DNA of 18,554 bases, from assembly GCA_036514535.1 (NCBI GenBank), contig DATBWZ010000090.1:1-18554 (forward strand). Direction: 5' to 3'. The DNA is from DATBWZ01 sp036514535 (GTDB lineage Bacteria; JAMCPX01; DATBWZ01). The notes below the pieces were generated by a model, which worked only from the letters and a program-made list of their open reading frames with translations, was not told where the DNA came from and made no database searches. The position numbers and the translations under genes are program-made. Positions within the stretch are counted from its first letter, which is position 1; each line of letters opens with the position of its first letter. Positions 7,089-13,797 of this stretch are shown piece by piece.

Positions 7089-7613
7089 TTATGTATATTT
7101 GAGAAGTGAGAACACAGGGACGGACTCAAGTTTATCCCTTCCCTTTAGCCCCTCAAGTTCAATTATAAAGACGCATTCCTTAACCTTTCCGCCGGATTTT
7201 TCCACGAGTTCTACAGTGGCCGCAGCAGTCCCTCCTGTGGCAAGAAGGTCATCAACGATTATCACACTTTGTCCCTTTGTTACAGCGTCCTGATGCATTT
7301 CAATCTCATCAGCGCCATATTCCAATTGGTATGATGCCCTGATGGTCTTGTAGGGAAGTTTTCCCTTTTTTCTTACCAGCACCAGACCCTTTCCGAGTTT
7401 ATATGCCAGTGCTGCGCCTATGATAAAACCCCTTGCGTCGATGCCCACAATGAGGTCAATCTTCTTATCCACATACCTGTTGCCGAGGATGTCAACGATC
7501 TTCTGGAATGCTTTTGCATCCTTAAGCAGTGTTGTTATGTCGTAGAAGAGGATGCCCTTTTTCGGATAGTCAGGGATTTCTCTGATAATTTTTTTTAAAT
7601 CAATGATTTTCAT
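7089..7613 (-). CDS. apt: Adenine phosphoribosyltransferase
   Basis: A 174-residue type I phosphoribosyltransferase that makes AMP from adenine and PRPP in purine salvage. The PRPP-binding signature is VIIVDDLLATGGTA at residues 117-130. IDARGFIIGAAL near 58-69 and the flexible-loop SYQLEYG at 94-100 are specific to adenine enzymes rather than hypoxanthine ones. Length matches the family. The Shine-Dalgarno sequence is excellent. It is the last gene of the surE operon, starting nine bases after the LysM-M23 gene's stop. The protein is cytoplasmic. Confidence 0.96.
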   Translation of the reverse strand: MKIIDLKKIIREIPDYPKKGILFYDITTLLKDAKAFQKIVDILGNRYVDKKIDLIVGIDARGFIIGAALAYKLGKGLVLVRKKGKLPYKTIRASYQLEYGADEIEMHQDAVTKGQSVIIVDDLLATGGTAAATVELVEKSGGKVKECVFIIELEGLKGRDKLESVPVFSLLKYT

Positions 7614-7614
7614 G

Positions 7615-7623
7615 TCACCTCCC
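7615..7623 (-). promoter_or_regulatory. Strong ribosome binding site of apt
   Basis: On the minus strand GGGAGGTGA ends one base before the ATG of apt at 7613. This near-perfect anti-Shine-Dalgarno match shows that the organism does use Shine-Dalgarno initiation, in contrast to the five genes at 11.7-18.5 kb that lack it. Confidence 0.75.
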
Positions 7624-8318
7624 TACTTTGGTAATAAATTTAAAGGATCAACTGGTTTCTTCCCTTTTCTTATCTCAAAATGGAGATGGGGCCCGTAAGC
7701 CCTGCCAGTTTTTCCAACTAATCCTATTATCTGTCCCTGCTTTATATAATTGCCTTCAATAACCTTGTTTTCTTTATTATGTGCATATACTGTAAAATAA
7801 TTATCCGCGTGCTTGATGATGATAATATTGCCATACCCCCTGATCCCGCTTCCGCTGTAGATTGCCCTGCCGCTCTTAGCAGCTCTGATCCCTGTTCCCT
7901 CCGGAGCTGAGATATCAATGCCGTCGTGTCTTCTCTGCTTGCTGTCTTCAAACCTTGAAAATAGTTTGCCTTTTAATGGCCAGATGAACCGTCCCTCATC
8001 CTGTGTCCGCTCGTGAACAATATTTCTATCCTTTTGCCCATTATCATAAACTTGCGGATTTTCTGTTGTTACCGTAACCATTTCCAGTTCCTTTTCAGCG
8101 CCAGGAATAAATATTTTGTCCCCGATCTTCAGCACAGTGGGATCATCAATTTTATTTATTTTCATCAATTCTTCCACAGAGACATTATATGTTTTTGATA
8201 ATCTGTAGAGCGTTTCAGTTGGCTTAAGAGTATGGTAGATTCCATAGGGCGTCCCGCATGCGGCAAGGATTGCTAATATTGTAAATAGGCTGACTGTCTG
8301 TAATAATCTTACAAGCAT
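7623..8318 (-). CDS. nlpD: LysM-M23 peptidoglycan hydrolase lipoprotein, NlpD-like
   Basis: A 231-residue lipoprotein with a signal peptide ending at the lipobox LAAC, so C21 would be lipidated. A LysM peptidoglycan-binding repeat covers about residues 28-72 (HTLKPTETLYRLSKTYNVS start). A linker follows, and an M23 (LytM) domain spans about 112-228. All zinc and catalytic positions look intact: H131 and D135 (HDGID), H180 (YAH), H211 and H213 (HLHFE). Escherichia coli NlpD has a degenerate M23 domain and activates amidases, so this protein may instead cut cross-links itself. Order after surE and pcm matches the enterobacterial surE-pcm-nlpD arrangement. Its start overlaps the DedA gene by ten bases and lacks a clear ribosome binding site. 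Confidence 0.9.
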   Translation of the reverse strand: MLVRLLQTVSLFTILAILAACGTPYGIYHTLKPTETLYRLSKTYNVSVEELMKINKIDDPTVLKIGDKIFIPGAEKELEMVTVTTENPQVYDNGQKDRNIVHERTQDEGRFIWPLKGKLFSRFEDSKQRRHDGIDISAPEGTGIRAAKSGRAIYSGSGIRGYGNIIIIKHADNYFTVYAHNKENKVIEGNYIKQGQIIGLVGKTGRAYGPHLHFEIRKGKKPVDPLNLLPK

Positions 8319-8887
8319 TTCAGAATCAGAAACCCGCCTATTAGCAATATAGTGAATAAAATTGTCAATAAATTGAAATACCTGTCAATAAAATATTTTA
8401 TTCTTTCGCCATAAAAATACAGCAACCCGCTTACAAGAAAGAATCTGGCAGACCTGCTTATTGCTGATGCAAGAACGAATATCCAGAAATTTATCCCGAA
8501 TGCGCCGGCAGTAATGGTAAAGAGTTTGTACGGTATCGGCGTAAAACCGGCAATTGCTACTGCCCAGGCATCGTATTGTTGATAGATCTGCTGTATGTAA
8601 TTGTACTTATCGGTAAAGTGATAAAATTCAATAATCTTGAAGCCAAAGGCCTCCATGAATAATAGTCCTATTATATACCCCAATATGCCCCCCAGGACAG
8701 AACCTATTGAGCAGATGGTTGCAAAACTGAATGCTTTGCCAGGCTTGGATATGCATAAAGCAATAAGCAAAATATCAGGCGGAATCGGAAAGAATGAGGA
8801 TTCACAGAATGCAAGCAGGAAGATCGCTGGATTAGCATAGGGTGTATACGCCCAATGCAAAACCCAGTCATATAGCCTTTTCAGCAT
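8309..8887 (-). CDS. DedA/YqaA-family membrane protein (VTT domain)
   Basis: A 192-residue polytopic inner-membrane protein of the DedA/SNARE-associated (VTT) superfamily, closest in layout to the short YqaA type. The re-entrant loop motif ESSFFPIPPD is at residues 29-38 and the second, GFTPIPYKLFTITAGAFG, at about 113-130. Hydrophobic segments cover most of the chain, with a final helix at about 172-190. DedA proteins support lipid carrier or phospholipid flipping and membrane-potential homeostasis; the role of YqaA forms is less clear. It lies between pcm and the NlpD-like gene in the same operon. GGAGG lies 14 bases upstream of ATG 8887. Confidence 0.88.
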   Translation of the reverse strand: MLKRLYDWVLHWAYTPYANPAIFLLAFCESSFFPIPPDILLIALCISKPGKAFSFATICSIGSVLGGILGYIIGLLFMEAFGFKIIEFYHFTDKYNYIQQIYQQYDAWAVAIAGFTPIPYKLFTITAGAFGINFWIFVLASAISRSARFFLVSGLLYFYGERIKYFIDRYFNLLTILFTILLIGGFLILKCL

Positions 8888-8896
8888 TTAGGAATC

Positions 8897-9589
8897 CTAT
8901 TCCTCCGGCGTCCAGCCGTATTTCCCGATAAGCTTCACAAACCTGCAGCCACCAAGATCCTCTATCTTTTGGTCATTTTCAAGGCGGGTGATTTTTATCA
9001 GGGATTGCGAAAAGTTATTTCCAACAGGCGACACTAACTTTCCGCCCGTTTTTAACTGCGGCAGCAATCCCTTTGGTAATTCCGGGGCAGAAGCGGAGAG
9101 GATAACGCAATCAAATGGCTTCTCCTCTTCCCATCCCATACTGCCATCGCCAATCTTATACTTTACGTTTTTATAGCCAAGGACTTCCATTTTTTGCTTT
9201 GCTTTTTCTGCAAGGGATGGTATGCGCTCCACTGTGCATACTGTTTTGCATAATTCGGCAAGGAGCGCCGTCTGGTAGCCAGACCCTGTTCCTATTTCCA
9301 ATATCTTTTCATTACCCTGAAGTTCCAATGCTTCAAGCATCAGTGCAACTATATAAGGTTGAGAAATGGTCTGCCCCTCTCCAATAGGAAGAGGGAAATC
9401 AGAATATGCCTGGGATAGCAGCGCGCTGTCAATAAAGAAATGCCTGGGGACCTTCTCCATTGCCCGCAGGATTCTTATGTCCTTAATGCCCCGTGATGCA
9501 ATCTGTTCTTCTACCATTGCGAATCTTGATTTTTCGTATTCCTTAAAGATATTTTCAGGTTTTGCAGGCATTGGTTCCGTCGGACTCAA
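8897..9589 (-). CDS. pcm: Protein-L-isoaspartate O-methyltransferase
   Basis: A 230-residue SAM-dependent methyltransferase that repairs isoaspartyl residues in aged proteins. MVEEQIASRGI opens the conserved region; GQTISQP at 72-78 is the substrate-binding motif and EIGTGSGYQTALLA at 98-111 is motif I for SAM. DCVILSASAPELP and GGKLVSPVG complete the family pattern. Two starts are possible. The TTG at 9589 overlaps the surE TGA as TTGA, which would allow coupling. The ATG at 9571 gives 224 residues and has a weak CGGA just upstream. Neither loses a conserved residue, and I cannot choose with confidence. The order surE-pcm is widely conserved in proteobacteria. Confidence 0.94.
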   Translation of the reverse strand: MSPTEPMPAKPENIFKEYEKSRFAMVEEQIASRGIKDIRILRAMEKVPRHFFIDSALLSQAYSDFPLPIGEGQTISQPYIVALMLEALELQGNEKILEIGTGSGYQTALLAELCKTVCTVERIPSLAEKAKQKMEVLGYKNVKYKIGDGSMGWEEEKPFDCVILSASAPELPKGLLPQLKTGGKLVSPVGNNFSQSLIKITRLENDQKIEDLGGCRFVKLIGKYGWTPEE

Positions 9590-10344
9590 ATGAATTTTAT
9601 GCTCTTAATGAATTTTTTTTCCTTGTAGTCCGTCATATCAAGGGTTATGGGGGTTATTGAAATATATCCGTTCAGGACTGCCGCAATATCGGTATTTCTT
9701 TCATTTTTTACCGGCTCTTCATTTCCGCCAATCCAGTAATAACTCTTGCCCCTCGGATCTGTTTTCTGGATCACCACTTCGCCGTATTTGCGCTTTCCTT
9801 GTTTCGTTATCTTTACCCCCTTTGCTTTTGAATGGCCATTCAAATTTGGGACATTGACATTCAGAACAAGATTATCCGGTAATCCCTTTGCGAGAAGTTT
9901 CTGCGACAGTTCTCTTGCAAAAATAGCAGCAGGTTTAAAATTGTGCATAGTTTTTGCCACAAGCGATATAGCGAATGATCTTATGCCCAGCATTGCTCCT
10001 TCCAGGGCAGCACAGACTGTTCCTGAATATGTTATGTCATCTCCAAGATTCCCTCCCTTGTTTATTCCAGAAATAACAAGGTCTGGTTTGCTGCCATTCA
10101 GAAGTGTGTAGTATCCGAGGATTACGCAATCAGTTGGTGTACCGTCAATTTTATAGGCATTCTTTTTGACCTTTTCAACCCTGAGCGGTCTGTGCAATGT
10201 AATAGCGTGTCCAGTTGCGCTTCTTTCACGGTCAGGCGCCACAACAAATACGTTTCCCACATCCTTGAGATGCTGTTTTAAGATCCAAATCCCTTCTGAA
10301 TTGATACCGTCATCGTTTGTAATGAGTATTGTTTTTTTTGGCAT
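9586..10344 (-). CDS. surE: 5'/3'-nucleotidase SurE
   Basis: A 252-residue cytoplasmic nucleotidase that dephosphorylates nucleoside monophosphates and short polyphosphates. The metal-binding NDDG is at residues 10-13; S41 (RSATGH) and N94 (SGINKGGNLGDDITYSGT, from about 91) complete the known metal site. DGTPTDC at 66-72 is also diagnostic. Length is normal for the family. It is the first gene of a five-gene minus-strand operon and has a near-consensus sigma-70 promoter. AAAGGG lies about 12 bases before ATG 10344 as a modest ribosome binding site. Confidence 0.96.
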   Translation of the reverse strand: MPKKTILITNDDGINSEGIWILKQHLKDVGNVFVVAPDRERSATGHAITLHRPLRVEKVKKNAYKIDGTPTDCVILGYYTLLNGSKPDLVISGINKGGNLGDDITYSGTVCAALEGAMLGIRSFAISLVAKTMHNFKPAAIFARELSQKLLAKGLPDNLVLNVNVPNLNGHSKAKGVKITKQGKRKYGEVVIQKTDPRGKSYYWIGGNEEPVKNERNTDIAAVLNGYISITPITLDMTDYKEKKFIKSIKFI

Positions 10345-10368
10345 AAGGAACTTAACCCTTTCATAACA

Positions 10369-10396
10369 ATTATAGATTAGGTATTTGAAATGTCAA
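10369..10396 (-). promoter_or_regulatory. Near-consensus sigma-70 promoter of the surE operon
   Basis: On the minus strand: perfect TTGACA (10396-10391), a 16-base spacer, perfect TATAAT (10374-10369). Transcription would begin near 10362, giving a leader of about 18 bases that includes AAAGGG. This should be a strong constitutive promoter driving surE through apt. Confidence 0.82.
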
Positions 10397-10425
10397 AAAC
10401 AATATAAGAGGTTTTTTGCCACAGG

Positions 10426-10456
10426 TTGTATCTATTTTTAAATTATATGATATAAT
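10426..10456 (+). promoter_or_regulatory. Probable sigma-70 promoter of the HD-GYP gene
   Basis: TTGTAT (10426-10431) and TATAAT (10451-10456) with a 19-base spacer, longer than ideal. The expected start is near 10463, leaving a leader of about 23 bases with a GGAG. It stands back to back with the surE promoter in the same intergenic region. Confidence 0.5.
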
Positions 10457-10473
10457 AAAACATTAAAATAAAC

Positions 10474-10477
10474 GGAG
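10474..10477 (+). promoter_or_regulatory. Ribosome binding site favouring the TTG start of the HD-GYP gene
   Basis: GGAG is 8 bases before TTG 10486 and 17 bases before the in-frame ATG 10495. The spacing supports the TTG as the start. Confidence 0.55.
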
Positions 10478-10485
10478 TTGAAAAT

Positions 10486-11703
10486 TTGAAGAAAATGCAC
10501 GATAAAAAGCAGGGGAAAAGAATGGATAAATTAAAAGAAGAGCTATTTTATAAAACCGTTGCTCTTGAAAAGGCGAAAAATAAGATAAATGACCTTACCA
10601 AAAACCTTTCCCTGAATCAGAAAATTATCTCCAGCACTATAGGTAGTAAAGTATTGCGGTCTGCAACCCAAAATCTGCTGATGTTTCTCCAGAAAAGCAT
10701 GCGGCTTGATGAGATTGCCATTATGCTCTATGATCCAGCCAAGGATATGTTAACGCACTTTGCATCAGTAGGGCTTAGCGCAAGAAAGAAGGATGCGAAG
10801 TTTTTCCCTGGCAATGGAATCACCGGGTTTGCTTTTGAAAAAAAGAAGAAAATTTTTATTGAAAGGGTGGGTGAACACATAAAATTCAAACATTGGGGTG
10901 TAAGGTCTGATTTTTACAGGAATAAAACCTTTCTGTCGATTCCCATGATGGAGAAAGAGCGTCCTATTGGTGTGATTAACATATGCGGCGATACAATACC
11001 GTCTGAGTATGTAAAGAGTTTTGAGATACTCGCAAAAACACTTACTCCGCTTCTGAACCTCAGGATGATAAAAGAAAAGCAAGAGCATGATTTTTATCTG
11101 ATGATAAGGAAGATAATGGATTTTGCAGAAGCGTTAAATCCATATACATATGGACATTCCTTCCGCGTTCAGAAGTATTCTTTTTACATTGCGGATATTC
11201 TTGGTCTGAAGCAGAAGAGGGATACTCTTTCCAGGGGTGCCAGGCTGCACGATGTAGGAAAGCTGGCTATAATGGATGTTATAAACCGTGCAGAGAAATT
11301 GAGCGAAAAAGACATAGATATTATCCGGTTGCATCCTGTTCTTGGAGTTGAATTTGTGAAGGGGTTTAGCTTTCTCAGAGATACAATTCCTATAGTTAAA
11401 TACCATCATGAGAGAATGGACGGGAAGGGATATCCAGGGGAGCTGGAAGGCATGCGGATTCCGTTGCTGACTCGTATAGTATCAGTCGCAGATACATACG
11501 ATGCTATAACGAGCGAGAGGTTCTACCGGGGTGAGCAGGAGATAGATTATGCGGTTAATGAATTAAAAAGGGTCAGCGGAACCCAGCTGGACACTGATAT
11601 TGTTACCGCATTTTTAAAAAACGAAAATTATCTTTCAAAAATTACAGCTGAAACCCATAAAAATGTTAATGAGGAATTGAAGCAGGAACTGAAAATTGTT
11701 TAA
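10486..11703 (+). CDS. GAF/HD-GYP cyclic di-GMP phosphodiesterase
   Basis: A 405-residue cytoplasmic signalling protein. A coiled-coil-like N-terminus (about 10-45) is followed by a GAF sensor domain (about 55-195, with FPGNGITGFAFE and IGVINICGD) and an HD-GYP domain (about 203-375). The HD-GYP hallmarks are all present: H224, H255-D256 with K259 (HDVGK), H283 (HPVLG), H307-H308-E309 with DGKGYP (312-317), and DTYDAIT at 336-342. Such enzymes hydrolyse c-di-GMP to GMP or pGpG using a di- or tri-metal site. The lysine-rich C-terminal tail has no known role. No receiver domain is fused, so the GAF ligand is the likely input. It could set c-di-GMP levels read by the PilZ pair at the left end. 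Confidence 0.92.
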   Translation: MKKMHDKKQGKRMDKLKEELFYKTVALEKAKNKINDLTKNLSLNQKIISSTIGSKVLRSATQNLLMFLQKSMRLDEIAIMLYDPAKDMLTHFASVGLSARKKDAKFFPGNGITGFAFEKKKKIFIERVGEHIKFKHWGVRSDFYRNKTFLSIPMMEKERPIGVINICGDTIPSEYVKSFEILAKTLTPLLNLRMIKEKQEHDFYLMIRKIMDFAEALNPYTYGHSFRVQKYSFYIADILGLKQKRDTLSRGARLHDVGKLAIMDVINRAEKLSEKDIDIIRLHPVLGVEFVKGFSFLRDTIPIVKYHHERMDGKGYPGELEGMRIPLLTRIVSVADTYDAITSERFYRGEQEIDYAVNELKRVSGTQLDTDIVTAFLKNENYLSKITAETHKNVNEELKQELKIV

Positions 11704-11711
11704 GAAAAATA

Positions 11712-12572
11712 TTAAAATATGCTTGCCGGAACAATAATCAGATCGCCCGATTTTATCGGAATGTCAAGCTCCGTTTTCCCCTTCTCTGTGATATCGCCGA
11801 TTTTAATATAGAATGTTTGCCGAGTTTTGCCTTCTCCGCGTATCAATTTGGTTCTGTTTGGAGATGCGTATTCAGTTATACCCCCTGCGTCAAGTATTGC
11901 ATTCAGTACTGTATATCCATTGCGATATTCGTAACTGCCAGGTTTTTTTACTTCACCTACAACAAAAAATATATTCATTTCCTTTTCAAAGAACCTGCTT
12001 GTTATATCCCCCCGGTCCCTTCTTGACATGTAGATAATATCTCTGTCATACAATTTGACGTTCTGTGTCATATCGCCATGTATAAAAAGTTTAGTCACAT
12101 TTACCGGGATGTGGGTCAGGTTTTCCTTGCCATCAGCAGATTCTGTTCTCAGGATGGAGAGAAGATCCCCAGCGTTATTACTTGGTCCGCCGGCTTCCAG
12201 AAGTATATCCATAATGGTGTTTTTTTCCTTAAGATGATATGTCCCTGGCTTGGACACCTCGCCAAGCACATAGATTTTGTGGCTATTGTACTCCTTAATA
12301 AGGACTTTAACCTGAGGATTTCTGATATAATCTTTTGTTAGCAATGTTCTAAGTTTATCTGCGATCTCTTCAGTTGTTAGCGCCGAGACTTTTACATCTC
12401 CAAGGAGAAACATTCTTATGGTGCCTTTTATTGTGACGGGGTATTCACCTGTTAATTCCGTTTCATCAAGGATTTCTATCCCGAGAATATCCCCGGATCC
12501 AACACGGTATTCCGACGCAAGAGCGCAGGGTGAAATGAATACAACCAGCAGAAAGATTGCCAAATTTTTCAT
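11712..12572 (-). CDS. Outer-membrane polysaccharide export protein (Wza-like)
   Basis: A 286-residue exported protein of the Poly_export/SLBB family. A signal peptide covers about residues 1-20 with cleavage near ALAS. The Poly_export domain runs from YRVGSGDILGIEI (about 22) to about 92. Two SLBB repeats follow, marked by VLGEVSKPGTYHL near 101-113 and VVGEVKKPGSYEY near 204-216, each leading to an AGG turn. These proteins form the periplasmic and outer-membrane ring that releases capsule or exopolysaccharide. Unlike Wza it lacks a good lipobox (the only early Cys follows ISP), and it ends without an obvious amphipathic outer-membrane helix, so the anchoring is uncertain. No partner Wzz/Wzc gene is in the window. 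ATG 12572 has no Shine-Dalgarno sequence. Its stop faces the HD-GYP stop across eight bases. Confidence 0.88.
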   Translation of the reverse strand: MKNLAIFLLVVFISPCALASEYRVGSGDILGIEILDETELTGEYPVTIKGTIRMFLLGDVKVSALTTEEIADKLRTLLTKDYIRNPQVKVLIKEYNSHKIYVLGEVSKPGTYHLKEKNTIMDILLEAGGPSNNAGDLLSILRTESADGKENLTHIPVNVTKLFIHGDMTQNVKLYDRDIIYMSRRDRGDITSRFFEKEMNIFFVVGEVKKPGSYEYRNGYTVLNAILDAGGITEYASPNRTKLIRGEGKTRQTFYIKIGDITEKGKTELDIPIKSGDLIIVPASIF

Positions 12573-12581
12573 ATAATATTT

Positions 12582-12610
12582 ATTATAGCATATATTTATA
12601 ATTTATGAAA
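12582..12610 (-). promoter_or_regulatory. Extended -10 promoter of the export gene, predicted leaderless
   Basis: On the minus strand TGCTATAAT, an extended -10, ends at 12582, nine bases before ATG 12572. The -35 (TTTCAT, 12610-12605, 17-base spacer) is poor, which suits a TGn-type promoter. The transcript would start within about three bases of the ATG. Confidence 0.55.
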
Positions 12611-12634
12611 TTTCTTGGGAAAGTGGCGGGGGAG

Positions 12635-13726
12635 TTACCAGATCTCTTTTATTGCTTCGTCCAGCTTTTTGGAAAGCGTCTTAGCTGCGATTTTTAAGGC
12701 AGCGGTTCCGGCCCTTCTCATATCATTGCCGGCCCCTTTTTCGTTTATGTTATAAGAAAGCAAGGTTTTTTTTGATGATGTGTTTAAAAGCGTCATCCTG
12801 CCCTGTGCATAGGCAAATACAAAATGTCCGGATAATTCGTTTGATGATTTGGTCTGTACCTCCACAGTAAGAATATAAGCCGCTGCTGGTCTGTCAATGA
12901 TTGCGGGGAATTTCTCCTGGTTTTTATTAACATCTTGAATGTGGAAGGAATATTTTTTGAGTACATCATATATCATATTTCTTACGAATCCGGATTCAAT
13001 CTCTCCGAGATTTTTTTCCTCAATCAGTACTGCAATGCTCTTTTCCTTTGCTTCAATCTCCCGTTTTCTCTGTTCAATTTCTATTAAAACAGGTTTAACT
13101 TCAGGATCATTCTCAAATTCAGAGAGCATTTTTTCGTAATCGGAGATTTCCTTCAGGGCATCAATTCCTGATTTTTTTGAAATATTCTCCATCCCGGCTT
13201 TTGCTGCTTTTATTGATTCATCCCTGCGTTTGGCCATTTTTTCAAGCGCCTTTTCAATGTCCGATTTCCTGACCTCAAGCAGAACCCACACATTGTAGTT
13301 GTAGAGCATCCTGTTTTCAGTAAAATTCTCATATTTTTCCCAATATACACTCTTCGTTTTTGTGCCGAATATCTCTCCTCCGCCTGTTGCCTTTATTTTG
13401 TCAAGATAATCGGTTTCAAAAGTTCTTCTGATTTTTGTATATTCTATGGTTGTTTTGAGTCCGAAAAATCTCTCCAGGATTTTTCTTGCTCCTTCCATTC
13501 TTGCGTCAGTTTCTCCGCCTTCAAGGGTGGGGGATTGCGTCCTCGTCCCTACGGAGTAGATAAAAACATCTGTTTCCCCCGGGATATCCGTTACCCATTC
13601 CGGTTTTGCAGAATGGGAACGCTCCACGATATTCTGACTTCCGGAGATAATGGGACTGTGGGAACATGAAAAAGAAACAATCAAAAAAATAACATAATAA
13701 GATTTCAGGTAATTCTTAATGTCCAT
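12635..13726 (-). CDS. LPP20-like lipoprotein with central coiled coil
   Basis: A probable envelope lipoprotein of 363 residues from ATG 13726. The signal peptide (MDIKNYLKSYYVIFLIV) ends at FSC, so C21 may be lipidated, although the lipobox is non-canonical. Residues about 45-165 (PEWVTDIP, then an alanine-rich ARMEGARKI helix and YNYNVWVLLEV) resemble the LPP20 domain of uncharacterised lipoproteins. A charged coiled coil fills about 165-235. The last 120 residues form a mixed domain ending in the glycine-rich NEKGAGNDMRRAGTAALK stretch. The open frame extends upstream to a TTG at 13762, but that extension contains the promoter, so the shorter start is preferred. Function is unknown; the neighbours suggest an envelope or glycan role. 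Confidence 0.72.
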   Translation of the reverse strand: MDIKNYLKSYYVIFLIVSFSCSHSPIISGSQNIVERSHSAKPEWVTDIPGETDVFIYSVGTRTQSPTLEGGETDARMEGARKILERFFGLKTTIEYTKIRRTFETDYLDKIKATGGGEIFGTKTKSVYWEKYENFTENRMLYNYNVWVLLEVRKSDIEKALEKMAKRRDESIKAAKAGMENISKKSGIDALKEISDYEKMLSEFENDPEVKPVLIEIEQRKREIEAKEKSIAVLIEEKNLGEIESGFVRNMIYDVLKKYSFHIQDVNKNQEKFPAIIDRPAAAYILTVEVQTKSSNELSGHFVFAYAQGRMTLLNTSSKKTLLSYNINEKGAGNDMRRAGTAALKIAAKTLSKKLDEAIKEIW

Positions 13727-13733
13727 TACTCGG

Positions 13734-13762
13734 ATTATATAATAAAAATCTGATAAACTCAA
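13734..13762 (-). promoter_or_regulatory. Promoter overlapping the false upstream start; predicted leaderless
   Basis: On the minus strand: TTGAGT (13762-13757), a 17-base spacer, perfect TATAAT (13739-13734), then seven bases to ATG 13726. The TTG that would begin the longer frame is the first three bases of the -35. There is no Shine-Dalgarno sequence. Confidence 0.68.
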
Positions 13763-13797
13763 TTAATCATGATGTCTCATGGATGGCAGCGCTGCAA

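Noticed and set aside
13786..13795. Perfect 10-base palindrome GCAGCGCTGC just after the stop of the 13798-15750 gene
   Set aside because: There is no loop and no T-run, so it cannot act as an intrinsic terminator, and the length is compatible with chance.
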